From Niebla homalea (lineage: Eukaryota; Ascomycota; Lecanoromycetes; Lecanorales; Ramalinaceae): 64,000 bases of DNA. The position numbers and the translations under genes were made by a program. The first letter of the stretch is position 1. Each line of letters begins with the position of its first letter. A model generated the notes under the pieces. That model was not told where the DNA came from. It made no database searches and saw nothing but the letters and a program-made list of their open reading frames with translations. The DNA lies in contig JAHGAU010000031.1 of assembly GCA_019925105.1 (NCBI GenBank), forward strand, positions 384,501 through 448,500, in the 5' to 3' direction. Positions 20,353 to 32,057 of this stretch are shown in pieces.

Positions 20353-22473
20353 TTTGAGATAAACGTGACTGCTTGCAGAATGTACTCTAGGCTGCTTTAT
20401 GATAATGTGTATGTCTGGTGATTATCTATGCGCCAGATTCAATGTAAGATATTAATGGCAGTGAGTTTATGTAACATGAAGGGAGCTGCAAGAAGACGGC
20501 GCAATTTGTATGCACGACTGTGTTGATGTTGCTTAAGGGACCACCATTCAAGGCTGTAAACAAATAGCACGTCATCCACACACAACTGGAAGAAATAAAG
20601 ATCTGTGCTGTCACGAATGCAGCCCCGGAAACTCTATTGGAGCCTTTGACGACGGTGTTTGCGGCCTTGCTCAGTGTTCGCTATAAGGGAAACATGGTGG
20701 CTTGAAAGCTTCTTTTGACTCAAGCACTTGTTGTCCAGGACGAACAGGAATCAGGCATGAAGCGAAAACGCCACAAAACTTTACGTATTGGTTGAGACGA
20801 TTGCGCATCACTACTCAAACGACATCATAGAACGTCAATCGAGTGTAGGCAAGCAGCTGCTGTGTATGTGTGGAATTGATAGGAGGTTGAGCAATCCTGA
20901 GAGCAGCTGGCGGTGTGAGCCGGTGTGAACAGTCCGAACAAGAGGGCGCTATCTGATGTGGATGGCTCCTGATCTGGGCCACCTTTTCACCCAGAAAAAA
21001 ACTCAACAAGTACCGGAAATCGTGCACGGCCAATGGAGAACAACTTCCAATTCAACTCCTGCCGCTCAGTCTCAAAGGCTATGTCTCGGAACCAACATCG
21101 ACCTCTGAAAGTTCAATCGCAGATCAAACATCCTGTCCACTGTCATTAGGTGTCAGCGCTACATCCAGCTAGCATTGCACACCTGAGCATTGTACTAACT
21201 GCTTAAATGGCAGCCCAATCCCCTGGGCGACCCCGGCTAGAGGACCTGGTAAGCGCATCTGACCCAGCTGAGATAGGTTTTAATCTGTACGAATCTCCAC
21301 GCCAGGCGGCTGCGTGATCATTCAAGACTATCCTGAGCCCACTAATGTATTAGAGCTTCTCCTTCTTCTCAACCTGGGAACGCTAGATCAAGACTATTGT
21401 AAATCACCCAGTTGTGTCTGCAATCTGGATTAAGTCTCAGCTGCGTTCCAGAAGACAGTAAGCAAGGATGACCGAAAGCCATGATGCGGTGCACGATGGG
21501 TGGGGGAGCAAAGCAGACTCTTACATGTGATCAATGCGGGCACGTGAACAGCAATACCTTCGTCGAATTCGAGCCCAGTGGCACCTGTAAGCCCGCTCAT
21601 CTTCATAGGACCTTCCGCAGTAATAATAATGTCTCTCAACATTGCACAATTTTGATGAAAGCTTGCGCTTGGGGTGGTTGAGTGGTTGCTTCTTCGAAGG
21701 TTGAGGATGTAAGACCTGTATGATATGACAGTACGGTCAGTATGAGATGCGCATGCGAGTCAGACGTCGTATGACTTACTTTGGCTTGCAAGAGGCGGGA
21801 ATGGGATATCTCAGAATGACTTGTTCCAGACTTTCTGAGCAGGAGAGAAGGAGTAGGATTCCAGATGTGCACACTACTTAATAATCTCCAAGGATCTAGG
21901 CCTGGCAGGCATGACGGAATTATCTGCCGATATCCAATGGCCATGGGGTTGTACAAGATGTAGCCGAGGATCTACTGGCCGAGTAATCCTCTCCATCAGG
22001 CCCGCACTTGCATGCATGCCCCTTATCGCTGCACATGGTCAAAAATGACTCAATTACCAATGGAGATGGCCAGTACAAAAGCTAAGCCTGAGTAATACAA
22101 TTAATCCATTAAAGAGCTGGCCGTGGTCGATTAGAAACTAGCAGGTGCAGAAATATGTCACCCAGGTCATACGTACTTGCATGCAATGTCCAGTCTCCAT
22201 GACACAGCAACAAGCAGTGCTACCTAACTGTAACTCCAGCCATATAGAAATCTGAAACTCGTGGCGCTGTCTCACAGCATCATTCGCCGATGCCTATGAT
22301 GGATTCCGAGCTAGGTTCCTTCGTAGTCGCTCGCATTCAGCTGGGATTGCCAGCTTAGTCAGTAGGCATCAAAGATAGTCACAAGGGTACCGACCGCAGC
22401 TCTGGACAAAAGTCACCATGTCGCTACACGATTCGATTAGCAACGGCTCATATCGATATTTGAAGCAACAGAA
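20353..22473. other. Gene-poor 2.1 kb, nothing convincing
   Basis: Both strands carry only short frames. The minus-strand stretch 21430-21642 has a protein-like composition (LRDIIITAEGPMKMSGLTG) but lacks a partner exon I could justify. No RNA gene or repeat is evident. Confidence 0.4.
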
Positions 22474-22935
22474 ATGATAGATGTGGAAGCAAGGAGGATC
22501 TTACAAGTACGTCAGCCTCACTCCCAGACAGTGCTTCTTCCCAACAATTCTGGCGGCGAGACATCGCCGCGTCACGCGGTGGTCCGTCTTTCCACAGGGG
22601 TGGAGTTCGACATTCATTTTGCACATTCTGCCTTTGGAGCTGGCGTTGGGATTGTGCTCAGAGTATTGAGTATGTGCGTTGGAGAGTGGAGGTTCTTTGG
22701 TGTCCTACTGGGAAGAAAAATCAAAGGGGTGCTTCTCGACAACACACAAATTTCCTCAAGCACGAGCGACTACTGCAAGTGGCGAAGAAGCGGTAGAGTG
22801 AAGGAGGTCATACATCATTATCACAAGGACCTTTTGACTGGCGAACGCCTCATGCTCAGGCACGAGTCCATGCATGACATTCTCTGGGACCACGTAGGTT
22901 GTGCTGAACGCCTTGATGAGCACGACAGCAAGTGA
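22474..22935 (+). CDS. Doubtful small ORF, 153 residues
   Basis: An ATG at 22474 opens 153 codons on the plus strand. There is a hydrophobic segment near residues 50-85 (GAGVGIVLRVLSMCVGEW and following) and a His/Asp-rich end. No family is recognised and no introns are evident. It lies in a gene-poor stretch and may be a chance frame or a decayed gene. Confidence 0.25.
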   Translation: MIDVEARRILQVRQPHSQTVLLPNNSGGETSPRHAVVRLSTGVEFDIHFAHSAFGAGVGIVLRVLSMCVGEWRFFGVLLGRKIKGVLLDNTQISSSTSDYCKWRRSGRVKEVIHHYHKDLLTGERLMLRHESMHDILWDHVGCAERLDEHDSK

Positions 22936-25322
22936 AAAAGCTAGATCTGCGTAATAACAATAGCTATGACATATCTGGCCTTGATCCCTCAGAGGTCCTG
23001 AGAGGCTTTGAGGAGCAGCATCTTGACGCCCACTTCACATCTGTAAGGATAACCCACACACCCAAGAACGCCTCGTTCATGGTGCTCTTGAAATATCCAG
23101 ACTTCTCGTGCTACCTCGCAGACCTGCGCTGTTTGCATTATTGCTACGACGGATTCAAGTGACCCTTCCTGCTTAGTCTGTCGCAGCAGGCTGTATGTAC
23201 GCCTGATTAGCACGCACCACAGCCTCGCACATAGTAAGGGTACTGAGCCCAGTCCGGGACATTTTAGCCAAATGGCGTTGCACGAATTGGTTAGCAATTC
23301 AAGGCCCATTCACACGCGAGTCGGCAAGAGTCACTGATGAAGAAAGGATAATCTAACGAATAGATCAGCTATACTCCTATACAATCCTTCTTCCCACAAA
23401 GCGTCGCTCCAATGTATTTCCTCATGACTTGGTATTCCTTTCTTCCGCAGGGATGTTCGTCTTCAGCTATGTCACACATGCTTAATGGACGCCCGGCCTC
23501 GAGAGAGAGTCGCAGCTGACTGTGAATAAGGCTCGTCAGCTCGACATACTGGGTATATACGGGATCATCGACAAGACTGTCTTTCTTTGAAAGGGTCGAG
23601 GTTCCAAAATTGCAAGGTAAGCTTTCCAGTTCCATTTCAAGACCGTCTCAAAAATTGGGGACTTATCCCAGTATTTATTTCCTAGACTTGACAAGAGCTA
23701 GACGAATAAGAAGCACTCCTATTGGTGGGTGGAGGCTGTACAGTGTCCAGCGAAGCGTGGCTTGGTCGATATCAACCATTCAGGCCAGGAGGGCCTCAGA
23801 ATGAAAGTAATAGGGCCACATGGACGACAAGGGACAACTCATCAGCGAAGAGACCCAAGAAGACCCAAGAATGGCAGACATGACGAAAGTGTACCAACAT
23901 TATTGGCTGGATATGAGGTCCTGCAAAGCTAGCGTGAGCAATCATTGGTCGACGGTATGCTTGCAATCGGGTAGCAATGTAATATCGCTCCCATGAGACG
24001 CTGGCTGTGCAAGACCTGCTCACGCAACAAATCACCGCTTTTGGGACTAAGAGGCCATGCAAACCCAATAAGACGATTCAAAGCGAACAGTCACCAAGGC
24101 AATTGGAATCGAGTAGTCTTGGTCACGCTCCATTCCCTTCGCTCCTCTTACAGAGGGATCGCTGCGGCAGAGGGGGTGGCCTTCACAGACAGGTGGCTTT
24201 TGACCCGGAGGTCTTCCATTGGAAATCGTGTATTTAGGCGAATGCGAGCCTAAGAAGGTGACGCTATCTGTTCAGTGCAGGCGAATTCGCTGCAATTTGA
24301 TAGGTGCATCCTCGTCGGACTTCGTCATATAAGCTGAGCGACGAGGCAATCAAAATTGGGACTCTGAGCACGTCAAAAAACGTTGCTCAAGACTCGCTCT
24401 TAAGCACCATGTCCGTTTATAATTGAAGAGGTGGAATCACAAGGGAAAAAGGGTCTCGAGTCTTGCAGGGTTGGTCTGCGAAGTTTGAATTATCAATTGC
24501 CTGAATAGAAAAAGATCATAAATCCGCTCTTGACATGTTCCATCAGCGTCCGCCATCTCTTCATGTGCTCCGTTCAGCGCCATCTCTTCATGTGCTCCGC
24601 AATAAAAATGCTGCGGTGAAGGAGCACTCAATAGGTACAGCATAGTATGTGTCCATGGAGCGACATCTCCTACACAATTTACAAAACCAGAGGAACTTCT
24701 GTACTCCTCTGCGAGGTCCAATGTGGACGCATGGTCTCTGGGGATTGTCAATCCCCACGGTGCTTCCAGATACCACCGGAAGCTGGTGAGCTACATTCAC
24801 GATGAATCGATGTTCTATCGAATCAGTGCTCAAACACGCCTGCCAGAGGTCTCTCGGTAAAGCTAGGTCCTTGGCCGCCGTCCGACGGGACGGGTGACCC
24901 ACGCAGAGACAGCCTATCACTCCACCCGCTGTCGCTCTTCCATTGTTGATTCCCTGAAGCGTTCTTCAATAAATGCAGCTAGCATTGAAACACCAGCAGT
25001 GAGATGCAAATATTCTACAAGAATCGGCCTAGTGATGTGGGAAGGAATAACGAAAGGACATCAAGTTCCTTCAAAGTTCAATCCGACCTCTTCGTCGGTC
25101 TCGCTCCGCGTTGGGTGTCCGTTGTTGTTGCTGGGAGCGGGAATTGAGAACTCCTAGATTGAGTGTGATCCTTGAAGAGCTCGAAAGGATAAGCCACCCG
25201 GCACGTAATGCTGCGGTTCCTCAGGCGTGACTCAGGAGCACTCGGCATGGGCCGCTGCGAAAGTAGTGGATTTACCTGCCACCTATGCGGGCGCAGAGGC
25301 TTCGAATTATGAGGCCACACTT
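22936..25322. other. Gene-poor 2.4 kb with a small 27-bp duplication
   Basis: No gene is supported. A 22-bp block starting cgccatctcttcatgtgctc occurs at about 24551 and again at 24578, a period of 27 bp. In the minus frame (24437-24751) this reads as a duplicated GAHEEMA-containing 9-residue block. The two overlapping minus frames at 24437-24920 look like one protein split by a frameshift, perhaps a pseudogene, but I recognise no family. Confidence 0.35.
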
Positions 25323-26045
25323 TCACGTTACAGCTACCGCCGGGGGTGAATTGGCCTGCAGAGCATCTATCCAAAGGTCGAGAAGAGAACCCTGCTCCCA
25401 GAATCCCACAAAGAGACTGTTGGAGCTCCCCGCCGGTACCCATCCCGTCGACCTGTAGCCAATCCGAGCAATGCACTGCTCGAACACCCGATAGGCTAAG
25501 GTTGCGATATCGCGGAAGCTAGCTAGATCATAATGTCGGTCCCCCATGGGCTCGGCGTCTCTGAACTCCTCCTCCTCTTCTCCGGCAAGGTAGCGCGGCC
25601 AAATGGCGAGGACGCAGGTGCCCGAGGTGTACTTCAATGGTGTTTTTCTATGATCGTCATCGTCAAGGCCCGGGTGACTCCAGTAGAAGACGGAGTCAAG
25701 GCGGCTACCGATGTCGGTCACCATCTTCCTATGGGCATCTTCACAGTCGGTCGCGTTGAAATCATCATCGTCCGGGTGAAACCAGTCCCCGCCTGTAGAG
25801 CAATAGGCACCGTGGTCGTGAACGAAGTATCTATTGTCGATCAGATTTCCTGCTGCGGTGCCATTAGAATGCACAATCCTGTTTGCTAAGGGTAGTCGAA
25901 ACGGGTATGATAGTTGCGGACTCCCTGTGGTGACAGTGGCAGCCGCCGGGTTATTGTTGACTGGAAATCTCGCCAGAGCGCATGATGCAAGGTATATCTG
26001 CTGCAACAGCAACAAGACTCCTATTACCCTTGTGACTTCCATCAT
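25323..26045 (-). CDS. Small secreted protein of unknown function
   Basis: The frame gives 241 residues from ATG 26045, the first Met of MMEVTRVIG; the upstream in-frame codons lack an ATG. Residues 1 to about 25 are a clear signal peptide (VIGVLLLLQQIYLASC, then ALA). The mature part has four or more Cys in the contexts YCSTGGDWF, TDCEDA, SGTCVLAIWP and FEQCIARIG, plus NGT and NAT glycosylation sites. The spacing DC..A...G.C...C..G is seen in many ascomycete secreted proteins without known function, so an extracellular or cell-wall role is likely but unproven. There is an acidic loop (EEEEEFRDAE). The family often ends soon after the GSSNSLFVGFW strand, so the last 25 residues could be replaced by a further exon. 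Confidence 0.68.
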   Translation of the reverse strand: MMEVTRVIGVLLLLQQIYLASCALARFPVNNNPAAATVTTGSPQLSYPFRLPLANRIVHSNGTAAGNLIDNRYFVHDHGAYCSTGGDWFHPDDDDFNATDCEDAHRKMVTDIGSRLDSVFYWSHPGLDDDDHRKTPLKYTSGTCVLAIWPRYLAGEEEEEFRDAEPMGDRHYDLASFRDIATLAYRVFEQCIARIGYRSTGWVPAGSSNSLFVGFWEQGSLLDLWIDALQANSPPAVAVT

Positions 26046-26600
26046 ATCTAGGTAGGCCAGCAAAGGACGTAGCACCTGTCAATTTATCCTTTTTGACGCG
26101 ACTAACCTGCAATCTCAAATGCTTTCAGTCTGCGCAGCAGAGTTGCTTTAGATACAGCAGACACAACCCCCGCAATAATATCGCGCGTCGCATCTGAGGT
26201 CTTAATTTAGCCCCCGATGAGGACGACTTGATTCACATCTTTCCGCGAAGAATCCCCAGATGTCTTACTTCGCCAAGTTGATTCGCTGGAAGATGCTTAA
26301 TCGCCGCTTGCTTGTCTAGCTCACCAAAATCTTGGTAACATTGCACGCATGAAAGCCTGACTTTGCCACAATGACCTCGACCAATACCTGTGGCTTCTGG
26401 ATGATTGGCCTCCATAGCTCACCCGCTTATCGACACCTCCATGATGCCTGCTGCGTCACTGCGAAGATTTGCACGTGTCGGCGAAGGTCTGTGGAAGTGG
26501 CGAGCCTTGCGAAGAGCTGCTTGATGCATGGGGCTCTTTCTTGGAATTGACGAAATTGTAGGGAGAGAGTCCTGGATCACTCGCGCTACAGAACAATGTA
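26046..26600. other. Intergenic, nothing recognised
   Basis: About 550 bp that should contain the promoter of the secreted-protein gene and the 3' region of the next one. Small minus-strand frames here have no supported identity. Confidence 0.45.
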
Positions 26601-27272
26601 TCAACAACCATGGCCTCTGAACGATTTATTCCCATGCTGCTCTCGCCGATCGTAGCCTCCATGGTGCCATGAGCGCGGGTGCGAAGAGTGACGAGGGTTC
26701 GTGAGGCTTGTTGTTATCATGAGATGATGGTAGGAGCTGCTTGGGGCATTGGGTCTGTTTGATATCATGTTTGGGTCGTCGTAGACCTTCGCAGAGATTG
26801 CTGGGAATGTCGTGGTCGTATAGAGACCGCCAGGGACACCATGTGTGTGGATCTGGCCATCAGATCCTATCACTGAAGAGTACGCGCTATTGGGCTGAGA
26901 GGTAATTCTAGGCTGGATCGATTGTGATCCCAGCAAGTTGGAGGCAGAATAAGAATAAGCACCTGGATGAGTAGTCAGATGCCCAGAGTTACCAGGCGTA
27001 TGGGTGGCTGGGTGCATTGGCTCTATGTACACGTTAGATGACCGCTCTTCAGCAACGACAAGTATAGGGGTTGGCATACCGTTTTCCTCGATTATAATGC
27101 GCGACTGTGGGTCGGCTTCATGTTCCTTGCAGTATAAACCTGGCTTTGACGCGCCGCTCCTTTCCTGCCAACCACTGCATGGCCATGTATTGTTCGAAGC
27201 TTCACATCTGACAGGCCGACAAACGGGGTGAGTGCAGAACCAGGAGTAGCACTCTGTTGGCGTATAGCACAT
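26601..27272 (-). CDS. Hypothetical protein with Cys-rich N-terminus
   Basis: The frame runs 223 residues from ATG 27272 and appears to be a single exon. The first about 55 residues carry Cys at regular spacing: MCYTPTECYSWFC, HPVCRPVRC, WPCSGW and LYCKEHE. This suggests a small metal-binding or disulphide region; there is no signal peptide, so metal binding is more likely. The rest is low-complexity Ser/Thr/His/Pro/Tyr-rich and probably disordered, ending in a basic SRGHGC-like tail (SFRGHGC). I recognise no family. Its layout resembles the unknown at 13863-14525, which also begins MC and has a Cys-rich head and disordered tail. Confidence 0.55.
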   Translation of the reverse strand: MCYTPTECYSWFCTHPVCRPVRCEASNNTWPCSGWQERSGASKPGLYCKEHEADPQSRIIIEENGMPTPILVVAEERSSNVYIEPMHPATHTPGNSGHLTTHPGAYSYSASNLLGSQSIQPRITSQPNSAYSSVIGSDGQIHTHGVPGGLYTTTTFPAISAKVYDDPNMISNRPNAPSSSYHHLMITTSLTNPRHSSHPRSWHHGGYDRREQHGNKSFRGHGC

Positions 27273-28662
27273 CCTAAATGTCTATTGTGGCAATCGGAGC
27301 AGCTGTGTCTGGCAAATGTTGTTGTGGGCAGGTTGTGGGCTGAAGGAATGCTCTTCTTGAGCTGACTAAGGTACGAAAAACGATACAGGAAAATAACGCT
27401 GTTCTAAGAGATTGCAAAGTTGTAATTCCTAGCCTGTATTACCAAGGGTCCATCTCCGGTCTGGATGCCTAGAACCCACCAAAGAGGTCACAGTGTAAGG
27501 GTTGTAGGTCAAGGGTAGCATGTGTGCCAATTTGCTGCCCATTTTGCGCCCTCTTTGCTTTCGCTGGTCAACATTGGCAAGCGAGGCGGTTTGCTGGTTA
27601 ATATTGCCAAGCATCATCATCAAGAACCTGCTTGAATTCTAGAATCCAGAAGCGAGAGCAAATCGTCAAAATTGACCGAGTATCACAATTCGGGCCCATT
27701 TACAACTTGGTCCTGGAAAGCGAGATAGTTGGTAAGGAGCTACCTGAAACATCCTGTGAAATCATTTCTGCGGTACTTCAAATGGATAGCGACGCCCAAT
27801 CTCCTCTTGGCGGTTACTCATGCTTAGTGATTGACTAGCACGATTCATTTGATTTCCAAGGGAAACTCTCATCATAGAGGTGTTTCGAATAACATACGGT
27901 GGATACACGGACATGCATTCAAGGTTTAGATTTCCGAAGCTCGCTGGTGAGCTACGGCTTGAAACGAAAATTTGCATGTTACACAAGAAGCGAAGTCGTT
28001 GCAGAAGTTGTCACCTGACTATCAACTACCTCTGGCTCAATTGTGACTGAGCTGAATGAGCCTACATTGGCGTGTAAAGAACGACGCGAGAGAGGTTCCC
28101 ATTGGCCACTTGACATTTCGAGTGGCGAATGGCATTGTACATGCTGAATCATTGCGTTCACATTTCATCTTAAGGAGGCAGTCCTCGGCGAACGGATAAC
28201 GTCATGGCCATCATGTGCACCACGTCTATTGCATCGTGTGCCATACATCCCTCACAATTCATTTCAACGGGCGGCAAGCACATCGCAGGATACGCGGACG
28301 CTGAAACAGAGCAGCCCACTGAAACATCCTAAAACAAACATTGCAGGCTTGCGTCCTCGTAAGTCATATCTGACCTCTATCAGGCATATGAACGGGGTCA
28401 CTCAAAAGCGACCGAAGTCTCGGCTTGCACTGTTAGAATAAGGCTGGCACAGCGTAGAAAAGCGAGGTGAAGTTGTACATCTACCAAGCAGGCTTGGCAG
28501 GCTGGGCGGATCAATTCCGCTGGCCGACCTCTTGCCTAAAGTAGCAATCCTGAACGGCATCATCAAAGTCGCCAACAATTACATGTTCCACAGCTGGTAC
28601 CACGGTGCCCACTTTCAGCGTATACATCACTTCTACCCCTCAAAGCGAAAGAGTCCGGCGTC
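27273..28662. other. Intergenic, upstream of BIG1
   Basis: About 1.4 kb with only short frames. I see no second gene, RNA or repeat that can be supported. The right end should hold the BIG1 promoter. Confidence 0.45.
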
Positions 28663-29818
28663 ATGCGATCATCAATCGTGTCGGCGCTGCTTCTGGGCCT
28701 GCATTCTGCAGCAGCCTTCAAAGATACCTCGCCGTTCTTCCTTTTCTCTACATCCGAGTAAGCGCATTGCTGCCGCGGATCGCGCGAGCTTCGCTGACCT
28801 ACCAGGCTTCTCACATCATCGCCGAATCTCATCTCCGCCTCCTCCCTTCATGACAAGATATCCCCGCAGCTTCAGACATGCCCCTCAGATACTTACGTGA
28901 TTGTCTCGCAACCGGGCGTCAATGCTGCCGACTTCAGCGATCGGCGCGCGACCCCGAGCTTGAGGCAGATGGTCCTTGGTGATGATGCAGAAATAAGATC
29001 GAGCTTGATGGTACCAGATGTCAAGGGTACCATGAGTGCTGAGGGTCTGGGCTCGCTCCTACAAAGCAAATGCGGAGCAGGGCATTTAAGGGTGGATGCA
29101 TCAAGTGGGTTTAATTACCCCACAAAAGGCGCGCGCTCACTCTGAGAGCTTTCAAGCCTTCGTCCGCAACACTTGACCTTACCTTTCATGTTGCTGACGT
29201 GTGGACGAACAGCCGGTTCTTTCGCCATCCCGGATGAAATAAAACCCCGCGTTATCAACCTCGATTTTCCTTCGTTGCCGTCAGGCGGCAATCGGCCCAT
29301 CAAGATGGCTGAGCATGGTATGACAATAAGCTCAAGCGTCAATCCTTGCCATGCTGACTTTGGTCAGATGCCTTCCTCCGCTCCGTCCTCGACCTCCTCC
29401 CCTCGACCAAGTACACTGTAATCTACACCACCACCCCTAGCAATGCCGCAGCAGCAACAGAGAAAGAAGAATCGCAAGCCTATGAAATGGAATCCATCTT
29501 CCAATCTTCGTCCCATATGGAGCTCAAGAGAGACTTAACGAACCACAAGCGGGCCTCTGGCGAGAACGCTACTCTTCCTGACGGACCACTGTTTGAAAGA
29601 TATCAGTTCCTCAGTCCTGGTGCGTTCAAATCCAAATTAGACTTGCGAGCCGGATGGGATAAGCTGACGAGCCTACAGGCCTCTTCATGGGCATTCTCAC
29701 GGCTGTCTTACTGCTCTCGGTCCTCTACGTCGCCATCTCAGGTGTCGCAAGTCTACAGATTACGTACGCGGCATTTGATAAGGAGACAGGACCGGGTAAG
29801 CAGAGCAAGGCGCAATAG
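28663..29818 (+). CDS. BIG1: BIG1-family ER membrane protein (beta-1,6-glucan assembly)
   Basis: Five exons, 28663-28757, 28806-29104, 29213-29317, 29368-29619 and 29679-29818, join to 891 nt (296 residues). Introns are 48, 108, 50 and 59 bp. No single reading frame covers it. Residues 1 to about 19 are a signal peptide (MRSSIVSALLLGLHSAAA) followed by the family hallmark FKDTSPFFLFSTSELL. Other matching blocks are TCPSDTYVIVSQPGV, the Cys-containing LQSKCGAGHLRVDAS, VINLDFPSLPS, DLLPSTKYTVIYTTTP, and the VOA1/BIG1 transmembrane region near the C-terminus (GLFMGILTAVLLLSVLYVAI) with a short cytosolic tail ending QSKAQ. In yeast Big1 is an ER type I membrane protein needed for cell-wall beta-1,6-glucan. 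Length and topology agree. Confidence 0.9.
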
Positions 29819-32057
29819 ACTGATGTATTATTGGAAGTGGTTGTGTTTGAATATGGAAGCAAGGCATGGCAACGGCGTTCAGCTATCATGTTTCTCCGAA
29901 CACAATCTACGTTGTGTCTCCTAGCAAATGGAATTTTCCGACCGATGCGTATGGAGACTGTGAGAAGTGATCGTTTTCAAGATGCCTGGAAATGACTGGA
30001 GTCGAATATCTCCCGGATAGTGTCCCAACTTTTTGCACGTGCGATTGTTTCTCGGACGCTGTTGGTGACTGACGGAACTCTTCTGGATTTGGAAATTCAA
30101 CGTACCAGAATTCATCGTATGTCCGACTGTTATGCTATCTGCCGTTCGGTACAATTGGGCCTCTCCATTGGTGCTGACTCAACCAGGCCGCGGTACAGAC
30201 TGCTTGATGTAGGTGGTTGTCACCTGCTTTGTGCTGGTGGGTCCCATGCAAACATTCCTACCCCCCCCGGTATCCCCACATCACGCGATCCATGTGCACG
30301 GCAAAGCTGCATTACATAGGCGGCCTTTTTATGACTATGCTGTAGGTTGTAACCGTAATATCAAGCACTATACTCAGCCGGAAGAGCGTTGGGGTAATCG
30401 AGCTCCTTTTATTTTGGGGGGCGTAGACAACCGAGTATAGTCGCGGTTGTGTCCCGTGCCTGGTATTTGCGTGGGCAAAATAAGATAGGCAAGGTTCCCC
30501 TCCCCTGCTCCAGACTCGATACCACCATTGGTGCCTCGGCCCAGCTTTCTTAGACATGAAGTCGACTGCTCTAATCACTGCGGCGAAAGAGGAAGAGCTG
30601 TTGATCTCCCCGTCGTTGTACGGCATCCTCCGCACTGGAAGGTATGCAGCGCGGCAATCCCACGGCATTGAATGCTGAGATTGGGGTGTTCGAGCATCAG
30701 CTATCACGACAGTCTACAACGTGGGCGAATTGTGCTTGTTGTACGCATCACCAATCATTCCCATAGATTGCTGCAGAGATTTGGCGCGGGCTGTACATGC
30801 ATCTCTGCAGCCACTGAGAATCTCTAGAGACCGCGTCGGCCAGAAGTTTTGGGACGGTGGCAGATCCCGCTATTGGATCGAAGCTGCACTTCTCCCAAGC
30901 GACTTTTGATCAAAAAGAAAAAAATCGGGTGGGGGTTGTGGAGGAGCGGGCTTTCGCCCACTTGACCCTCCGCCCCCGTTAGTAACCTTCGTCTCCTCCC
31001 TTGATTGTGCCTCGTGCTCCCCCCGGGGGTTTGGCCCGGGGGTTGTTGTTACCCAGGGTTCGGTCGGGGTAGAGGGCGCAACTGGAAGACACCTGCGTTA
31101 CTTTGCAGAAGTATGTGGATCTCTGAAATGACACCGGGCTTGCTTTCCCGAGCTTTGTGGATCTTCACAGTTGGTTCTTGGTGTGGAAATCGAATCGTTA
31201 TTTTGAAATATAAACCATCAAACATAATTTTTCTAGCACCCGCGATAGAACAGCTTTCCCATCCGTAGCCTTTTCAATCATTCATTCAACATGTTACATG
31301 ATTGAATTGCATAAAGTGATAATTTGCATCTACAATTTTGAGATATTCTTACCATACTTGCCTGGTGCCCTGGATTGCCCACTGGGGTGTGCAGAGAGCA
31401 ATCGGATTTACCTTGCTGAAGCTGCATCTTCCAACTTCAAGTATGAGGTATGATTACACGAGGCTAAGGCTATCGTCATGCGCTCTATTGAGCCGTAGGA
31501 CGAATAGCACGCGCAAAGGGAACTTTTCTGATCCACAGGCTTTGTATAACATTTGATCATTTAATCTGTGCAAACCTGATGGGAGCCTCTGAGCAATTGC
31601 CACGGTTGTTGCAGTCAAAGGACGTGACTGGCTTGGTGGAAAATACTTCATCCTGAACTTTGGGCCACCCTTAACACCATGTTGAGGTATAGGATCACTT
31701 GTCCATTTGGACGCGCCTGTAGTATAATCCACGCACAGGAGTATCGGAGGTCTCAAGAGATAACGTCTAAGCTGCCAGCCAAGAAAACCCTCAGATCACC
31801 AGGCGCGCGCCAGGCTGCCTGGCGCTGGAGCAACCCTCGCACGGACCGCCGCCACTCACCCCTAGAGTATCTAGGTAGACGGTACAATTCGATGTGGATT
31901 GCAAGCAAAGGCACCAACAGAGAAGTTCATTTTGATTTCTCGCTGGCTTTTCGCATCTATCAAATATACCTCTTGTTATCTAACCTCTGACATCTTTCCA
32001 TTGTGCCAGACGGGCCCCCTGTATTGCTCGAGACCTCCTCCGCACTGATTCGACCTT
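29819..32057. other. Gene-poor 2.2 kb with GC-rich hairpins
   Basis: No protein gene is supported. Between about 30928 and 31045 the DNA turns GC-rich and strongly self-complementary; the clearest hairpin is listed separately. Near 30370-30440 there is an 8-bp inverted repeat, ctatactc...gagtatag, flanking a tRNA D-arm-like segment, cagccggaagagcg. Confidence 0.4.
31020..31042. other. Perfect 8-bp GC hairpin in a GC-rich island
   Basis: CCCCCGGG at 31020-31027 and its exact reverse complement CCCGGGGG at 31035-31042 flank a 7-base loop. Just upstream, 30935-30985 holds nested complementary blocks (ggagg...cctcc around gggc-tttc-gccc). This may be a structured RNA, a recombination or tRNA-related remnant, or chance. 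Confidence 0.4.

Noticed and set aside
30367..30545. Possible tRNA with a D-arm-like cagccggaagagcg
   Set aside because: No matching T-arm, anticodon stem or acceptor pairing was found; the inverted repeat alone is not enough.
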